Origin: Gracilaria caudata
Lineage: Eukaryota; Rhodophyta; Florideophyceae; Gracilariales; Gracilariaceae
Assembly: GCA_030374735.1 (NCBI GenBank)
Contig: JASCIV010000709.1
Coordinates: 1-13,731 of the forward strand
DNA length: 13,731 bases
Reading direction: 5' to 3'
In this document: piece by piece, positions 1-9,544 of the stretch
Layout of the letters: each line of letters opens with the position of its first letter
Position numbering within the stretch: the stretch's first letter is position 1
The notes under the pieces: model-generated
What the model saw: only the letters and a program-made list of their open reading frames with translations
The model's database searches: none
What the model was told of the DNA's origin: nothing
Translations under genes and position numbers: made by a program

Positions 1-770
1 ACCCCGTTTGATATATTATGATAAGCTACAGGGCGTTATGTTATTAAATGAATTGAGATCTACTCTTAAAGTAGGCTACTGAGAGTCTCAGGGGACCTGA
101 ATACCACAGTTTGCCTCGTTGCAAGACCAAATCTAGTGTTTTCTTGCTTGTTGGATGTTGATAGGTTAGAATGAGAAGGCACTAAAACCACTCCCTGGTA
201 AGGGGAGGAAGCAAACCGCTTTTCCTCTGTGTACAGCATTGTGGGCCCATTTTCTCAAGAAATAGGGCCATTATAGGCGTTAGAATGGCCCTAAACTACC
301 CGGGCCATTTTTACCAGTACAACGGACCGGGCCAGCGTAGCCGTACCCCCCCCCCCCTAAATTTCTATCGCGGACAATGCACACACACGACAACAGATAC
401 AGATGCAGACGAGGTTGGTGGTGACTCTGCGAGAAATCGCTGTTTCAGACGTAACTATACAGAGGGACACCTTGTAGGGAAGGAAAACCCCGAGCCGACA
501 ACTGCTCACATCGACGAAAACGATGTCAAGCACCATTTTCCGATCCTGCCATGCAAATTTGGCATGAGGATGTGGTGGACACAATGGACCGCAAGTAGCG
601 TATTGGAGAGCCAAGTGGCGTGCTATCCATGTTTTTTTTTTGTTCTGGAAGGGGTCGTTATTGGCTCACACGGAAACATGTATCGAGCATAAACACCTTT
701 CGTTCGATCTTTAGTTTTAGCCAAAAAAACTTGTCGTCCTTTACAGATTAAGTGAATGAGACGATCCATG
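1..770. other. Gene-free left flank
   Basis: I see no supportable gene here. Open frames on both strands are short and lack recognisable composition or motifs. The stretch contains a run of 12 C (346-357) and a run of about 10 T near 631-640. The rightmost part, next to the stop at 771, is probably the 3' untranslated region of the minus-strand membrane protein gene. Confidence 0.5.
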
Positions 771-1838
771 TTAGAAAATGAGGTCTTGTTTAGGCACGGA
801 AGACACTTCAAAGGCAATAATATCCCCAGCGTGAACCGGAATCCAGCGTCCAAGCCCGACGGAACGGAGCCCGAAACCAGTGTTTCGAGCTGCTTCGAAC
901 TCAGCCACAGTTACGCCTCCAATGCACACACCATCTTCCGACTGCCGTGCAACTGCATAATGTGCGCTCGAAGCTTTGACCAGATCGACGCGCACGGGGA
1001 AGCGAAGGACAATATCACGTAAGCTCTTGAACAGATTTTCTTCTACCAGGTGCATCTCTGCCTCGCGCACGTGGCGACCCCCAAGAACGTACAGCTCGAT
1101 GTCGATACTGAATATGACCGAGAACACGGTGAACAGCAGCACACCGATGTTGGCATGATAGGTGAGCACGATTTCGAACAGTTTCCATTCGGTGACTCGT
1201 TCGTCGAGCAAAGCTGCGTTCATATAGCCACCCAGCGTGCCAATGATGTAGAGAGACGAAACCGAAAACAATGCAAGAACTTTTCCGATGCCACTGCGGT
1301 ACACAAGTTGGTCTTTTCGTACGAGAAAGCGACTTGTGAGCGATTTAAGCTGCGCGATCACGTCATCTGGTACAGAAGACCCCGGCACAACGCTGAAGCC
1401 TGTTGGCACTGCCAGGTAGCGCCAGACCATGAGCAAGATGAAGATGAGTGGGGCAATGAGGAAGAAAAACAGTGTGGACGTCAAGTAGCATCGAAAGCAG
1501 ATCAAAGGATGTCTGTGACCGCCCAAGGCGAGGTGAACAGCGTTGGCCTGGTGGACGGCCTTGTACAGCAGCAGCACTGTGAGGATGAAGTTGGCGATGA
1601 GGTACATGGCATGTGTGCGTGTCCGCATGGCGAAGGGAACGAATCTGGACATTGCGGGTTCGCCGATGGTGAGGGAATGCGCATGGGCAGGAAGAAGAAG
1701 GTGACACCGGATGGGCTTAAATACCTCGAGGTCACAGTCGCTCGAGGAGAAGCTGTTGGTGCTCGGCAGCAATGAAAATGAGCATCGTCCTACTTGTCGT
1801 AAATAGATAGGTACAACACGTAAGTGGCGTTTCAGCAT
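771..1838 (-). CDS. Multi-pass membrane protein, unrecognised family
   Basis: A 355-residue open frame encodes a protein with four clear hydrophobic segments, at about residues 77-92, 115-138, 186-206 and 229-247. A soluble C-terminal part of about 100 residues follows. The segment order and the basic stretch just before the first helix loosely resemble receptor-like 4-7 TM proteins of protists, but I recognise no diagnostic motif and assign no function. The annotated start is the first ATG. The first 60 residues are not membrane-like, and Met63, just before the first helix, is a possible alternative start. The frame could also be an internal exon of a longer receptor, because no promoter is obvious and only four helices are present. 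A TGTAA motif lies 26 nt beyond the stop on this strand. The plus-strand frames over the same DNA (for example 1050-1775) lack membrane or domain signatures and look like shadows. Confidence 0.6.
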   Translation of the reverse strand: MLKRHLRVVPIYLRQVGRCSFSLLPSTNSFSSSDCDLEVFKPIRCHLLLPAHAHSLTIGEPAMSRFVPFAMRTRTHAMYLIANFILTVLLLYKAVHQANAVHLALGGHRHPLICFRCYLTSTLFFFLIAPLIFILLMVWRYLAVPTGFSVVPGSSVPDDVIAQLKSLTSRFLVRKDQLVYRSGIGKVLALFSVSSLYIIGTLGGYMNAALLDERVTEWKLFEIVLTYHANIGVLLFTVFSVIFSIDIELYVLGGRHVREAEMHLVEENLFKSLRDIVLRFPVRVDLVKASSAHYAVARQSEDGVCIGGVTVAEFEAARNTGFGLRSVGLGRWIPVHAGDIIAFEVSSVPKQDLIF

Positions 1839-1860
1839 TTAGCCAATGAAAGTTCGAACG

Positions 1861-1870
1861 TGACGTGGCA
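1861..1870 (-). promoter_or_regulatory. ACGT-core (bZIP-type) element
   Basis: The minus strand reads TGCCACGTCA about 22 nt upstream of the first ATG of the membrane protein gene. This has the ACGT core with C-box/G-box flanks bound by bZIP factors in plants and algae. A CCAAT pentamer lies close by on the plus strand (about 1843-1847). Position and motif fit a proximal promoter element, but a 10-mer can occur by chance. Confidence 0.25.
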
Positions 1871-3731
1871 GCATAGCCGAAAACGAGCCACGCGTACAGT
1901 TGGGGTGGCACTTACTGTAATTCTATGTCCAAAGAAGAATTACAGCTGAGGGAGTTTTGTGGGAGCTGTTGTGATTCATTTCCTTTCATTTTACAAGGGT
2001 AATTAAAGCTTTTCAAGAACTTTGTAAAAATTGAGTGCTTTGTTTTCGTAATTTAGAAGATTATTCGGTTAAAAATCGAAAACATAATATGAATATTATT
2101 CATTTCTCCGACGAGCATGAAATGCTTCTGGGATCCTCCAAACGAGATGCAAAGCGCATCAGGGATTGACCGCTTAACGTCTGCCTTACTTCCTCCTTCC
2201 CATTACCCTCGGCTGAGCTTTAGACTGCAAAGCAAATCCCGCGAGGGCACTTTGTTCGGCAGTTTTACTCGCCCTACATCCTTATCTTTTGCAAGAACTG
2301 ATGTTCCTGGCTTATGTTTCAGTTTCGCCATCAAGATTGATTCTCACGTGCTGGGTCCCTCAAATCTTTCCTCACAAACCGTGTAATAATTTTATCGGCG
2401 AGCTTCTAAAATGAACTGTGTTCGAAGCGTACATTTTTGTAAGGCACGAAAAAGATTTTTTATCATGCTGTGCCCATGGTGACGCCACGATGACGTGCTC
2501 GGGTTGAAATGCAGATCAAACAGTCATAGTGATCGCAGTTGACATGTGGAAAGCTAATTCAAAATATGCATTGTCAGTCGAATCTGCATTTCGGTGCACA
2601 CGTCCTCAACGAAATCATTGTCAGCCGAACTGGACCTTTACGGATCTGGCTACCAGCGTGTCTGTTTCAGCTATGTCATCATCATCCTGATAATCGCCTC
2701 TGCAGTACCACTCTCTGTCTTCATCGCCATCAAACTCAACACATGACGCAGCCAGCGAACGCCAGGCTGCACCGTGACAAGTCTGACGAGGTGAGAGCCA
2801 TTGCAAAAGCTCAGAAAGATTCGTACCTCAATGTGCTGAATAGACAAAAGTAGCACATTATGCTAGGCATGATTTGAATGGTTTCGGAAGAGGAACACAG
2901 CTACAGATATATGTCGCCCTACGCTGCAACGCTGCTTGAATAAACCAATCATTTTGCAGAAAGTTCTGGGACTAGGCGTATTGCAGGATGTTGTGATAGA
3001 TGTCCTACGGGGCTGCCATGCTGGTTAGGAACCTACAATTCATCTTCGTCCTCCTCAAAGCTTCATTCAGTTTTGAGAATTGGAATGCTATTATAATCAC
3101 AAAGCTGGAAGGCAGAACCTTTCGCTTGAAGGTCGATTAAGACATATTCAAGACTGTGAATTGGCACATGGCAGTCAAATGGAAGAGAGCAGTTGAATGG
3201 ATGCGGTCCAGAAAAATTCGAATGTCCTGTAAATGATGAACTGCTCAGCGACAAGGCCAGTCAAAGTTTGCCCGCCGTATGAGTGATATATGAAAGTCTG
3301 ACTAAGATGACAAGAGCGATCGTGAGGTTGACCACAGCAATAGCCAATACGCTGGACCGCTTTGACTCGACTATTGTGTAGACCGAGAAATCACATTCCA
3401 CTTTAGGGATTACGTGAAAGCCAAATCGTTCGAAACGCAGTCAAAGAGCTGGCATTCGGTTAAACTAGTTCGCAATCTAAACCAAATCAAGAATGATCCT
3501 TCGTGTACATCTCAAGATAGGTCATGGGCGGAGAATCATAGTGATCCCATCACTGAATGGGTAGTATACACCCCCATCGGCATTGTTGGCTTTCTAGATT
3601 CTAAACGCATACGCGTCTCACCTCTCGCATAGCCATCAACAAACATCGTGGAATGTTAGGGATGCCAACACAATGACATACATTTTGAAGACGCAGCATC
3701 TACGCGTGCCCATATGCAACGTTCCTGCCCG
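1871..3731. other. Long intergenic region without an intact gene
   Basis: No convincing intact gene is visible in this stretch. The open frames are short and without recognisable domains. An AT-rich patch lies near 2040-2110. On the minus strand, 3261-3440 holds a 59-codon frame without ATG that encodes a hydrophobic, membrane-helix-like stretch. Another minus-strand frame (3063-3254) has several Cys residues. These could be pieces of a decayed membrane protein gene or exons I could not join. The last hundred bases lead into the TATA box of the next gene. Confidence 0.45.
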
Positions 3732-3739
3732 TATAAATA
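3732..3739 (+). promoter_or_regulatory. TATA box of the cysteine-rich protein gene
   Basis: TATAAATA lies 78 nt upstream of the ATG at 3817. A transcription start about 30 nt downstream would leave a leader of roughly 50 nt, which is reasonable for a compact eukaryotic gene. This is the clearest core-promoter motif in the window. Confidence 0.55.
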
Positions 3740-3816
3740 CCATCACCACTTAGTTTGCTGCGTCATACAGTCACAATCACATCTCTGAATCCAGACTCCC
3801 ATTTTTGTTTACTACA

Positions 3817-4830
3817 ATGACTGGAAAGAGCGCTTCATTCATGGTGTTTTTCATGGGTTACTTTTTGACCGTTTGTGTCGCGGTCACAGTCATATCAAGG
3901 AATGAGACAAAGAAAAGACCAGGTCTTAATGGTGACGGCTGTGAAGCTACTTCGGACTGCCTTGCCCCGCGGAGATGCTTAGATTACAAATACGTCGGGC
4001 TCAATGAAGTAGAGCAATGTTCCAACTCTCATTTCATAGAATGCAGGTGTTCTACAACTCGCTACTGTTCTACATCTACTGACTGTGATCAAGGAGAAAG
4101 TTGCTCAGAAGAGGTATCAGGGATAACAGAGTGTTGGTCCACATATTTTCTGATTGACGAGGGTATCATTGCATACCTCCCGGACAAAAATGACGTGCCC
4201 TCCATTTCTGGAACCAATGGCGACGCATGTCTACATGATTCAGATTGTCTTCAGAGTCGAAAATGTGTTGGTGCTGACTCAAGATCAGACGGCTTTCAAG
4301 CATGCTTGGCTCACTTCAAGACATGCATATGTCTCGACAAAGGTACGCTCGCATGCGGTAGCGACAAAGACTGTGATGACGGTGAGATCTGTCAGAATGT
4401 ACTCGACAAAAAGGCTTGTCTCACGAAGAAGGTTGATTATTCCAGCGGAAAATCGTTCGCGACGAGATTTCTCGCAGGTGAAGTTGACAGGAATGTTTGT
4501 ATAGCTGTGCATTTGTTGCAACATTTGAATCAAGATGAGCTCTTATTTGCTAGGCCAAGAATGGCACATGTCCTTTGTGATGAATACAACAGCTGCGCCA
4601 CACCAGGGCATATGGTTTCTTTCAACGAACAATTGATGATGATGAAGACGTACTGCTCGATAAGTGGTTGTACTTCGAGAAAGATGTACGTGAACAGCCC
4701 TCGTTTTCGTCGGGGGATGAGAATTGGGTCTAACACCGACTCCCTTTCGTTTACGGCGTTGGCTGCTCGATATGAATCTGCGGGAGAAGAGCGACTCCTT
4801 TCTTTGGTAGTTCGGATTGGATTGCTGTAG
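3817..4830 (+). CDS. Secreted cysteine-rich protein with duplicated module
   Basis: This single-exon frame encodes 337 residues from ATG 3817; the frame is open slightly upstream, but the first in-frame ATG is here. Residues 1-25 form a signal peptide with a strongly hydrophobic core. Two tandem cysteine-rich modules follow. Each starts with NGDxC, then SDC, RxC, a CxC pair and a (T/K)DCD(Q/D)GExC segment, which implies internal duplication. The C-terminal third differs: it begins VCIAVHLLQHL, contains CATPGHM and a Met-rich stretch ending in YC, and ends in a low-cysteine tail. The many paired cysteines suggest a disulfide-bonded extracellular or cell-wall protein. I recognise no named domain and assign no enzymatic role. 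A TATA box lies upstream and an AATAAA downstream, which supports it as an expressed gene. Confidence 0.75.
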   Translation: MTGKSASFMVFFMGYFLTVCVAVTVISRNETKKRPGLNGDGCEATSDCLAPRRCLDYKYVGLNEVEQCSNSHFIECRCSTTRYCSTSTDCDQGESCSEEVSGITECWSTYFLIDEGIIAYLPDKNDVPSISGTNGDACLHDSDCLQSRKCVGADSRSDGFQACLAHFKTCICLDKGTLACGSDKDCDDGEICQNVLDKKACLTKKVDYSSGKSFATRFLAGEVDRNVCIAVHLLQHLNQDELLFARPRMAHVLCDEYNSCATPGHMVSFNEQLMMMKTYCSISGCTSRKMYVNSPRFRRGMRIGSNTDSLSFTALAARYESAGEERLLSLVVRIGLL

Positions 4831-5027
4831 AGCAGCTACGCTCAAAATCCTCTGTCTGTACTACCCCTGACAGTCACAAGAATCTGGGTTACTATGTGTC
4901 TGTACAGGTAGAGTTAGTTTGTAATTCAGCGACAATGGCATGTATTGAAATCATGTTATCGTGATGATAAATTCTTTTTCTTTCCATTCTTTTTAAAATT
5001 CGGTAACATTACATGCGTTCAGTTTTC

Positions 5028-5033
5028 AATAAA
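5028..5033 (+). terminator. AATAAA polyadenylation signal
   Basis: A canonical AATAAA lies about 200 nt after the stop of the cysteine-rich protein gene. A TGTAA motif (4920-4924) lies closer, 90 nt after the stop, and is an alternative signal of the kind used by green algae. Confidence 0.4.
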
Positions 5034-5220
5034 CTAAAGGTTTACTGCAAGCGTCATCGTCAGCAACATGAGTAGGATTCCATGCTATGGGCTCTACTGA
5101 AGTGGAGCTGTTTATCCAACAGATTCTGCCGGATTGGACCGCCAGCGCGCCTCATGAGCGGATCAGCTTCGAAAGCGGACGTGACGAATGATTTGACAGG
5201 CATAAAAAGTATGCGAGAAT

Positions 5221-5280
5221 ATTCAAATTCTTGATTCAAAACCGTTTGAATTTGAAATTTGAAATTTGAATCTTGATTTC
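5221..5280. repeat. AT-rich TTTGAA repeat with inverted copies
   Basis: TTTGAA recurs four times at 6-7 nt spacing between about 5245 and 5271. The sequence just before (5221-5240) carries the complementary TTCAAA and GATTCAAA, so the block can fold on itself. It sits in the gap between two genes. Chance or slippage origin is likely. Confidence 0.5.
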
Positions 5281-5417
5281 GTAGGGTTGAGCGAAGGTGG
5301 TTACACGTTTTTCGGTGTAGGGCTTTATCGGTGCTCTCTTGGAGCGTTGATGATGCCAGCAAGGAGATCATTGCGACGTACCCTGCGAGCTGAAGAGAAA
5401 CAAGTATTCTCAACGTC

Positions 5418-5439
5418 GCGGACGAATCGATTCGTCCGC
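5418..5439. repeat. 22-bp perfect palindrome
   Basis: The half-site GCGGACGAATC is followed directly by its exact reverse complement, giving a spacer-free 22-bp palindrome. It lies about 265 nt upstream of the nucleotidase start codon. A dyad of this length is a plausible binding site for a dimeric regulator, but it could also be a chance or repeat-derived structure. Confidence 0.6.
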
Positions 5440-5703
5440 AACAGTAACTGATGCCGACGGGGCTTGCCACGAGATGCTCCCAGATGCCCCCGATTGAGTG
5501 CGCCCCGGGGGCCCCAAAAGTGAAAATAATCGCGAATATTCGACGAGAGATTCTGAATGCAAGTCCTCGTTGCCGTTACCGAACTTGAGTTGGCCGACGC
5601 ACACCTCAAAGCACCCCATCTACCATGCGACCCCCATCTCGCCGCGAGTGATGGCGACACTCCGCCGTGCTCGCCGCGCCTCACTCCCTTAACCGCATCA
5701 GTC

Positions 5704-7408
5704 ATGACGTTCATCGCCGCTCTCTGCTTCATCTCCGCGCTGTGCCTCGCGCACTCTCTGCGCATCTGTCACCACGTACGTGCACCCACACACGGACACA
5801 TACCCCACCGCCGCGCCTCCCGTCCGTCGCGAGAGCGCTGCTCGATGCTGACCGTGTGACACTCCCTATCTTGTCTCATAGAACGATTTCCACGCCAGAT
5901 ACGCCGAGATTAATCGCTTTAACTCGCCGTGTAGCGAGGAGGACAGTCTCGAGGGCAAGTGTTACTCCGGCATTGCTCGCATTGCTAACGCCGTCTCTGT
6001 GAGTTACATCCCCGTCTCCGTCGTTCTCCGCATCAGGTTTTTTTGCTTCGTTCTAACGCCGAGCACTCCGTTCACATAGCTTCTTGCGTGCGACCTAGTG
6101 ATTCACGCCGGAGACTTCGTTCAAGGCTCTGTGTATCACACCATCTTCGGTGCTGAAATTGCGTCCGACGCTTACAAATGGGTCGGTTATGACATCGCCG
6201 TGCTTGGCAACCATGAGTTCAACCAGGGTCCTGCCGATGTGTACGAGGTGGTGCAGAACAATCCCAACACCACCTGGATTGCGTCCAACGTGCATTTTGA
6301 AGGCGCTCCCGAAGGCTTTGCAATCGCAAAATACGTCGAGGCGTTTGATGTGTGTTGGGTGTCCGCTCTTACCACCTCCACCAACCACATCTCTAACCCG
6401 GGTCCCAACGTCACTATTACCGACGAAGCCGAGGCTCTTAACAACTCTATTGCCGCCTGCTCGCAGAATCAGAGCGTGATTGCCATCAATCACGTTGGCT
6501 TCGAGAAGGACGTGAAGTTGTGCGAGAGCATTGCCGAGCTCGACGTCGTCATTGGGGGACACTCGCACACCAATCTTGACAACGCTCAATACCCTCACAA
6601 GGTCGTTCGTGAGGACGGTTCCGTATGTTGGGTGGTCACTGCGTACGCGTTTGGACGTTACATCGGCTTTCTGGACTTGTCCTTCGATGAGGGCGTGGCT
6701 GAACTGTCCGGACATGCGTACCTGCCCATGGACGCGCGCGTGCCGCTCTCCGAAAATGTGTCCGCCGAACTGGCCGTGTACACAGAACGACTGGACAGCT
6801 CGATCAAGCAGACCGTCGCCGTCGCGTCCGAGCCCATTGACGGGTCGCGCGAGTCGTGCCGCTCGCGAGAGTGTCAGATGGGAAATCTCGTGTGCGATGC
6901 GTTGCTGGCGCATGCCGGTCCGCAGCAGGGCGCGCAGGTGTGCATCCAGAACGGCGGCGGTTTGCGCGCGTCCATCGATGAAGGCGACATCACCATCGAG
7001 GAGGTGCTCACCGTGCTTCCGTTTGGAAACGTTCATGTAGTTGCGTCCGTGCCTGGAAGTGCAATTGTGGCGGCGCTCGAGAACGGGTTCTTGGCGGTGT
7101 CCAACGATGCGATTGCTGGCCGCTTCCCGCAGATTGGTGGAATGACCGTGATGGTGGACTATTCTAAGCCGGAGGGCGAACGACTTGTTTCGGTTACTGT
7201 CGGTGAGGAGTCCATCGAGATGGACAAAGAGTATAAGCTGGTGACCAACAGCTTTGTGGCTTCTGGTGGCGACGGATATGACTGGTCCACGGCCACTGAA
7301 GTAGAACTCTCGGGACTGGGTCTCGAGGCTCTCACTCAGCGCTACCTTGCGGCCAACTCGCCGTACACGCCGTTCACGGAGGGTCGCATTGTGAACGTGG
7401 CTGCTTAA
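5704..7408 (+). CDS. Secreted 5'-nucleotidase / cyclic phosphodiesterase family enzyme (3 exons)
   Basis: The model joins exons 5704-5775, 5882-5998 and 6080-7408 into 505 residues. The introns are 106 and 81 nt (GTACGT...TAG and GTGAGT...TAG), both phase 0. Exon 1 is a signal peptide. Exon 2 opens with the metal motif NDFHAR (Asp26, His28). Exon 3 carries Asp75 (HAGDF), GNHE (106-109), the INHVG His201 and GGHSH (222-226), which together are the two-metal site of the calcineurin-like 5'-nucleotidase family. The C-terminal substrate domain follows with MGNLVCDA (about 330-337), NGGGLR (354-359) and ASGGDGYD. The enzyme should remove phosphate from nucleotides outside the cell. The residue after GNHEF is Asn111, where classic 5'-nucleotidases have the Asp of the His-Asp dyad. 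CpdB-type 2',3'-cyclic phosphodiesterases also have Asn there, so substrate preference is open. There is no hydrophobic GPI-type tail, so it is probably secreted. Confidence 0.9.
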
Positions 7409-7418
7409 TTCTTGTCGA

Positions 7419-7446
7419 GTACATGGAAGCGATCTCTTCCATGTAC
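7419..7446. repeat. Hairpin 1 of a three-member family
   Basis: An 11-bp perfect stem has the left arm GTACATGGAAG and a 6-nt loop. It begins 11 nt after the nucleotidase stop codon and is followed at once by a run of nine T, which resembles a hairpin-plus-U-tract structure. Confidence 0.8.
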
Positions 7447-7463
7447 GGTTTTTTTTTGGAATA

Positions 7464-7503
7464 GGTACATGTTGGAAGAGGTCTCTGACCTCTTCCATGT
7501 ACC
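7464..7503. repeat. Hairpin 2 of a three-member family
   Basis: This is the longest hairpin of the set: 17 base pairs, a 3-nt bulge on the left arm (7471-7473) and a 3-nt loop. It shares the GGAAGAG and ATGTAC arm words with the other two copies. T-rich sequence follows it. Confidence 0.8.
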
Positions 7504-7557
7504 AATCTTTTTTCCGTCCTTGACATTGCTGGAATACACCTCACGCTCATTAAAACG

Positions 7558-7590
7558 GCATTGCTGTTGCTCGCGTCCTACCAGCAATGC
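7558..7590. repeat. Unrelated 9-bp inverted repeat in the nucleotidase 3' region
   Basis: GCATTGCTG pairs perfectly with CAGCAATGC across a 15-nt loop. It lies just after an ATTAAA (7549-7554), a possible variant poly(A) signal. It does not share sequence with the three GTACATGGAAG-type hairpins. Confidence 0.5.
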
Positions 7591-7630
7591 AACAGAGGGA
7601 CGAAAGGTTGATTTCTGATTTTTTTTTGTA

Positions 7631-7678
7631 ACAATCGGACATGGAAGAGGCCAGAAATCTCTTCCATGTACGGATTGT
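7631..7678. repeat. Hairpin 3 of a three-member family
   Basis: The inner stem is ACATGGAAGAG / CTCTTCCATGT around a 9-nt loop. The outer stem is ACAATC / GATTGT, separated from the inner stem by a small internal loop. It is preceded by an eight-T run and overlaps a TGTAA motif (7627-7631). Confidence 0.75.
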
Positions 7679-8234
7679 AGGATGTTTTGGTGGCATCATT
7701 CGCGATGCACATATCTCTTGAAGTATGCGAGTGTTTAATATATAAGTTAGTGCAACAGAAAGAAGAGAGTAGAATCTACCAGGGTGCAGAAAATAAGGAA
7801 GAGAGCGTGAAGAACTACGGAGCGGCGTACACGCGAATAATGCCAAAAATAACCTATTCCATGTCCGCTCGACAAATGTTAAGCGTCGCCCAATACGTGC
7901 AGAATGTGTCGCCCCCGCGTTTGTCTTTTGCTCTTTAACTCGAAGGGTTGAGTTCACGCCTAGCACATAAATGGAACTTGCCCCTTAGCTCTTTACTAGC
8001 TGTGAAACCATAGTCTCGCCATTAATTAATTCATGTCGAAAGCAACTCGAATGCATCGTAAAAAAGGTTGTCGGGATCCAATGTGAGCCACGGTGCTAAG
8101 CGAGAATGGAAGCATGCGCCCCGCATATCACCCTCAATTATAGCACAAAGTGCTATGTCACGAGGGAAGAAAAGGTTGCTGTTGATCACTCGTCACGATG
8201 CTAAGGCCCATTCCAAACTTCTATTTCATTCTAG
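7679..8234. other. Intergenic region, no gene seen
   Basis: No recognisable coding sequence is present. The minus-strand frame spanning 7550-7966 has a composition unlike the real genes and runs through the hairpins. A 7-bp inverted repeat (ATAGCAC/GTGCTAT, 8140-8156) is present. The last bases (pyrimidine-rich, then TAG at 8232-8234) look like a 3' splice site leading into the decayed fragment that follows. Confidence 0.45.
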
Positions 8235-8874
8235 ATACTGCAATTTATCAGACGGGACGAGTCAACCTTGACTCTGACTTCAAGGGCAACATTGCCCTCT
8301 TTATCTCGCCTGAGATGTTCGAGCTGGAGAGTTCTGTTCCTAACAGGCATTCCAACCCAAAGCAGGTTTCTGGGGGTGACCTTGTACCCAGAGCCCAGTC
8401 ATCACCTGGTGATGATTCAGCAAGTCAGGCATAAGGTATGACTTTTCACACCTCTGGAAAAGACGGTCACACAATATTCGACAGTTGTCTCTTCCGCATC
8501 ATCCCTCGCTGGCATTTCATTTTAGCGCACGGCACGAGTGTGCGTAACCGAGCCGTCCCCGAGTGCCCCGAAAATTCGTTCTCCCGTCGCGGCGATACAG
8601 AGTGCTCCTCCTGCCCTCCTGGGTAGGTTTACGTAGCGGACACTAAAAGTTGCGTGGAGTGTCCACCGGGCGGCGCGTATTCGGAATCCAACCTTGAGTG
8701 TGTGCAATGTTTGTATAATGAACAAAGAATTTTGCAGGAATAGCGAAGAAGGGACCTTTGCGCGCCCGGGAAGTTCTGCTCGCTTTTTGTACTCAGTGGA
8801 TCAATTTTTTTCGGCAGAACTGGATTCTTGTGGAGAATGCCTCGGCCCATACTCAGCTTTTTCTGCTTTTTGTT
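8235..8874 (+). pseudogene. Decayed receptor ectodomain fragment with GCC2/GCC3-like cysteine repeats
   Basis: Three pieces of coding-like sequence lie in different frames. The first (8235-8435) encodes TGRVNLDSDFKGNIALF and then, after a frame change, YPEPSHHLVM. It ends at a plausible donor (GTATGA, 8436), and a pyrimidine-rich TTTTAG acceptor follows at 8525. The second encodes ECPENSF, then CSSCPPG, an in-frame TAG at about 8624, and CVECPPGGAYS with further CxxC pairs. This is the spacing of GCC2/GCC3 (ephrin-receptor-like) repeats. The third, in another frame up to 8874, encodes GTFARPGSS and CGECLGPYSA, the same repeat type with cysteines lost. No single intact frame connects them. Lying about 0.7 kb upstream of the receptor-like channel in the same direction, it may be the remnant of a related receptor. 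Alternatively it could be mis-spliced upstream exons of that gene. Confidence 0.5.
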
Positions 8875-9544
8875 CTCTCATAACTTCTAATCTAGGCTTG
8901 CTAGCCGGTTAGTTCGAAAGGAGACAGGCGAACACGGCTTTTAAAGTCATTTGAACCTACATTCTTCGTTTGTGTGTACCAGCATAGCACGCCTTAGGCG
9001 TAGCCAACGTGACCAGCTACTGTAGTGCCGCTTTGTAAGCATTATCCAATACTTCCCACATATGTACGTGTACAAGATCACAAGTGTACACGTTGGACGC
9101 CTATTTGCGGGATCCCCGATGTTTTCCGTATTTTCGAATTTCGACAAATAAAGGCGCTTTACAACTGTATTTTTGTTACTCCACATTGTGTGGTTAGCTG
9201 TGGACAACTATCATCGTTGCACAACTGCTACGGACATGATGTCCACGCCAACTCAACTTACGTCACGCCCATCGTCACTCCCTAAAGGAGCTTCTCCTCC
9301 ACGTGAGCTGTACCTACACCTCTTTTTCTGACGCAGCAAACCGTCTGTCTCCAACTCGGATTCCCGGGAACTCGAGAAACAATTTCTGCCTACGGTGCAC
9401 AATAGCGTGGATTCTACAAATAGCTCCATCACATCACATGCAGCGATCACCGCCATCTTCATTCATCCGTGATTGTCTTCTGGAACACGATTAAGAACCG
9501 TCTCCTCAAAGCTAATCCTCCCATTAGAATCAGATTCCAATATC
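8875..9544. other. Region between the decayed fragment and the channel gene
   Basis: I see no intact gene. An in-frame extension upstream of the channel's ATG exists (from about 9473), but its translation has no domain features and is probably 5' untranslated. No clear TATA box was found. The channel promoter should lie within this stretch. Confidence 0.4.

Noticed and set aside
285..692. Plus-strand 135-codon frame in the left flank
   Set aside because: It runs through a C12 tract and has no domain, signal or repeat. I could not support it as a gene.
1050..1775. Plus-strand 241-codon frame opposite the membrane protein
   Set aside because: It has no recognisable features, while the minus strand encodes well-formed transmembrane helices over the same bases.
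6095..7498. Long minus-strand open frame (467 codons) antisense to the nucleotidase
   Set aside because: The plus strand carries every catalytic motif of a known family with consistent splice joins. The antisense frame has no domain features and arises from codon bias on the opposite strand.
7419..7678. CRISPR array or bacterial intrinsic terminators
   Set aside because: There are only three diverged hairpins, with no regular spacers, in a clearly spliced eukaryotic context. The T-runs make them terminator-like only in appearance.
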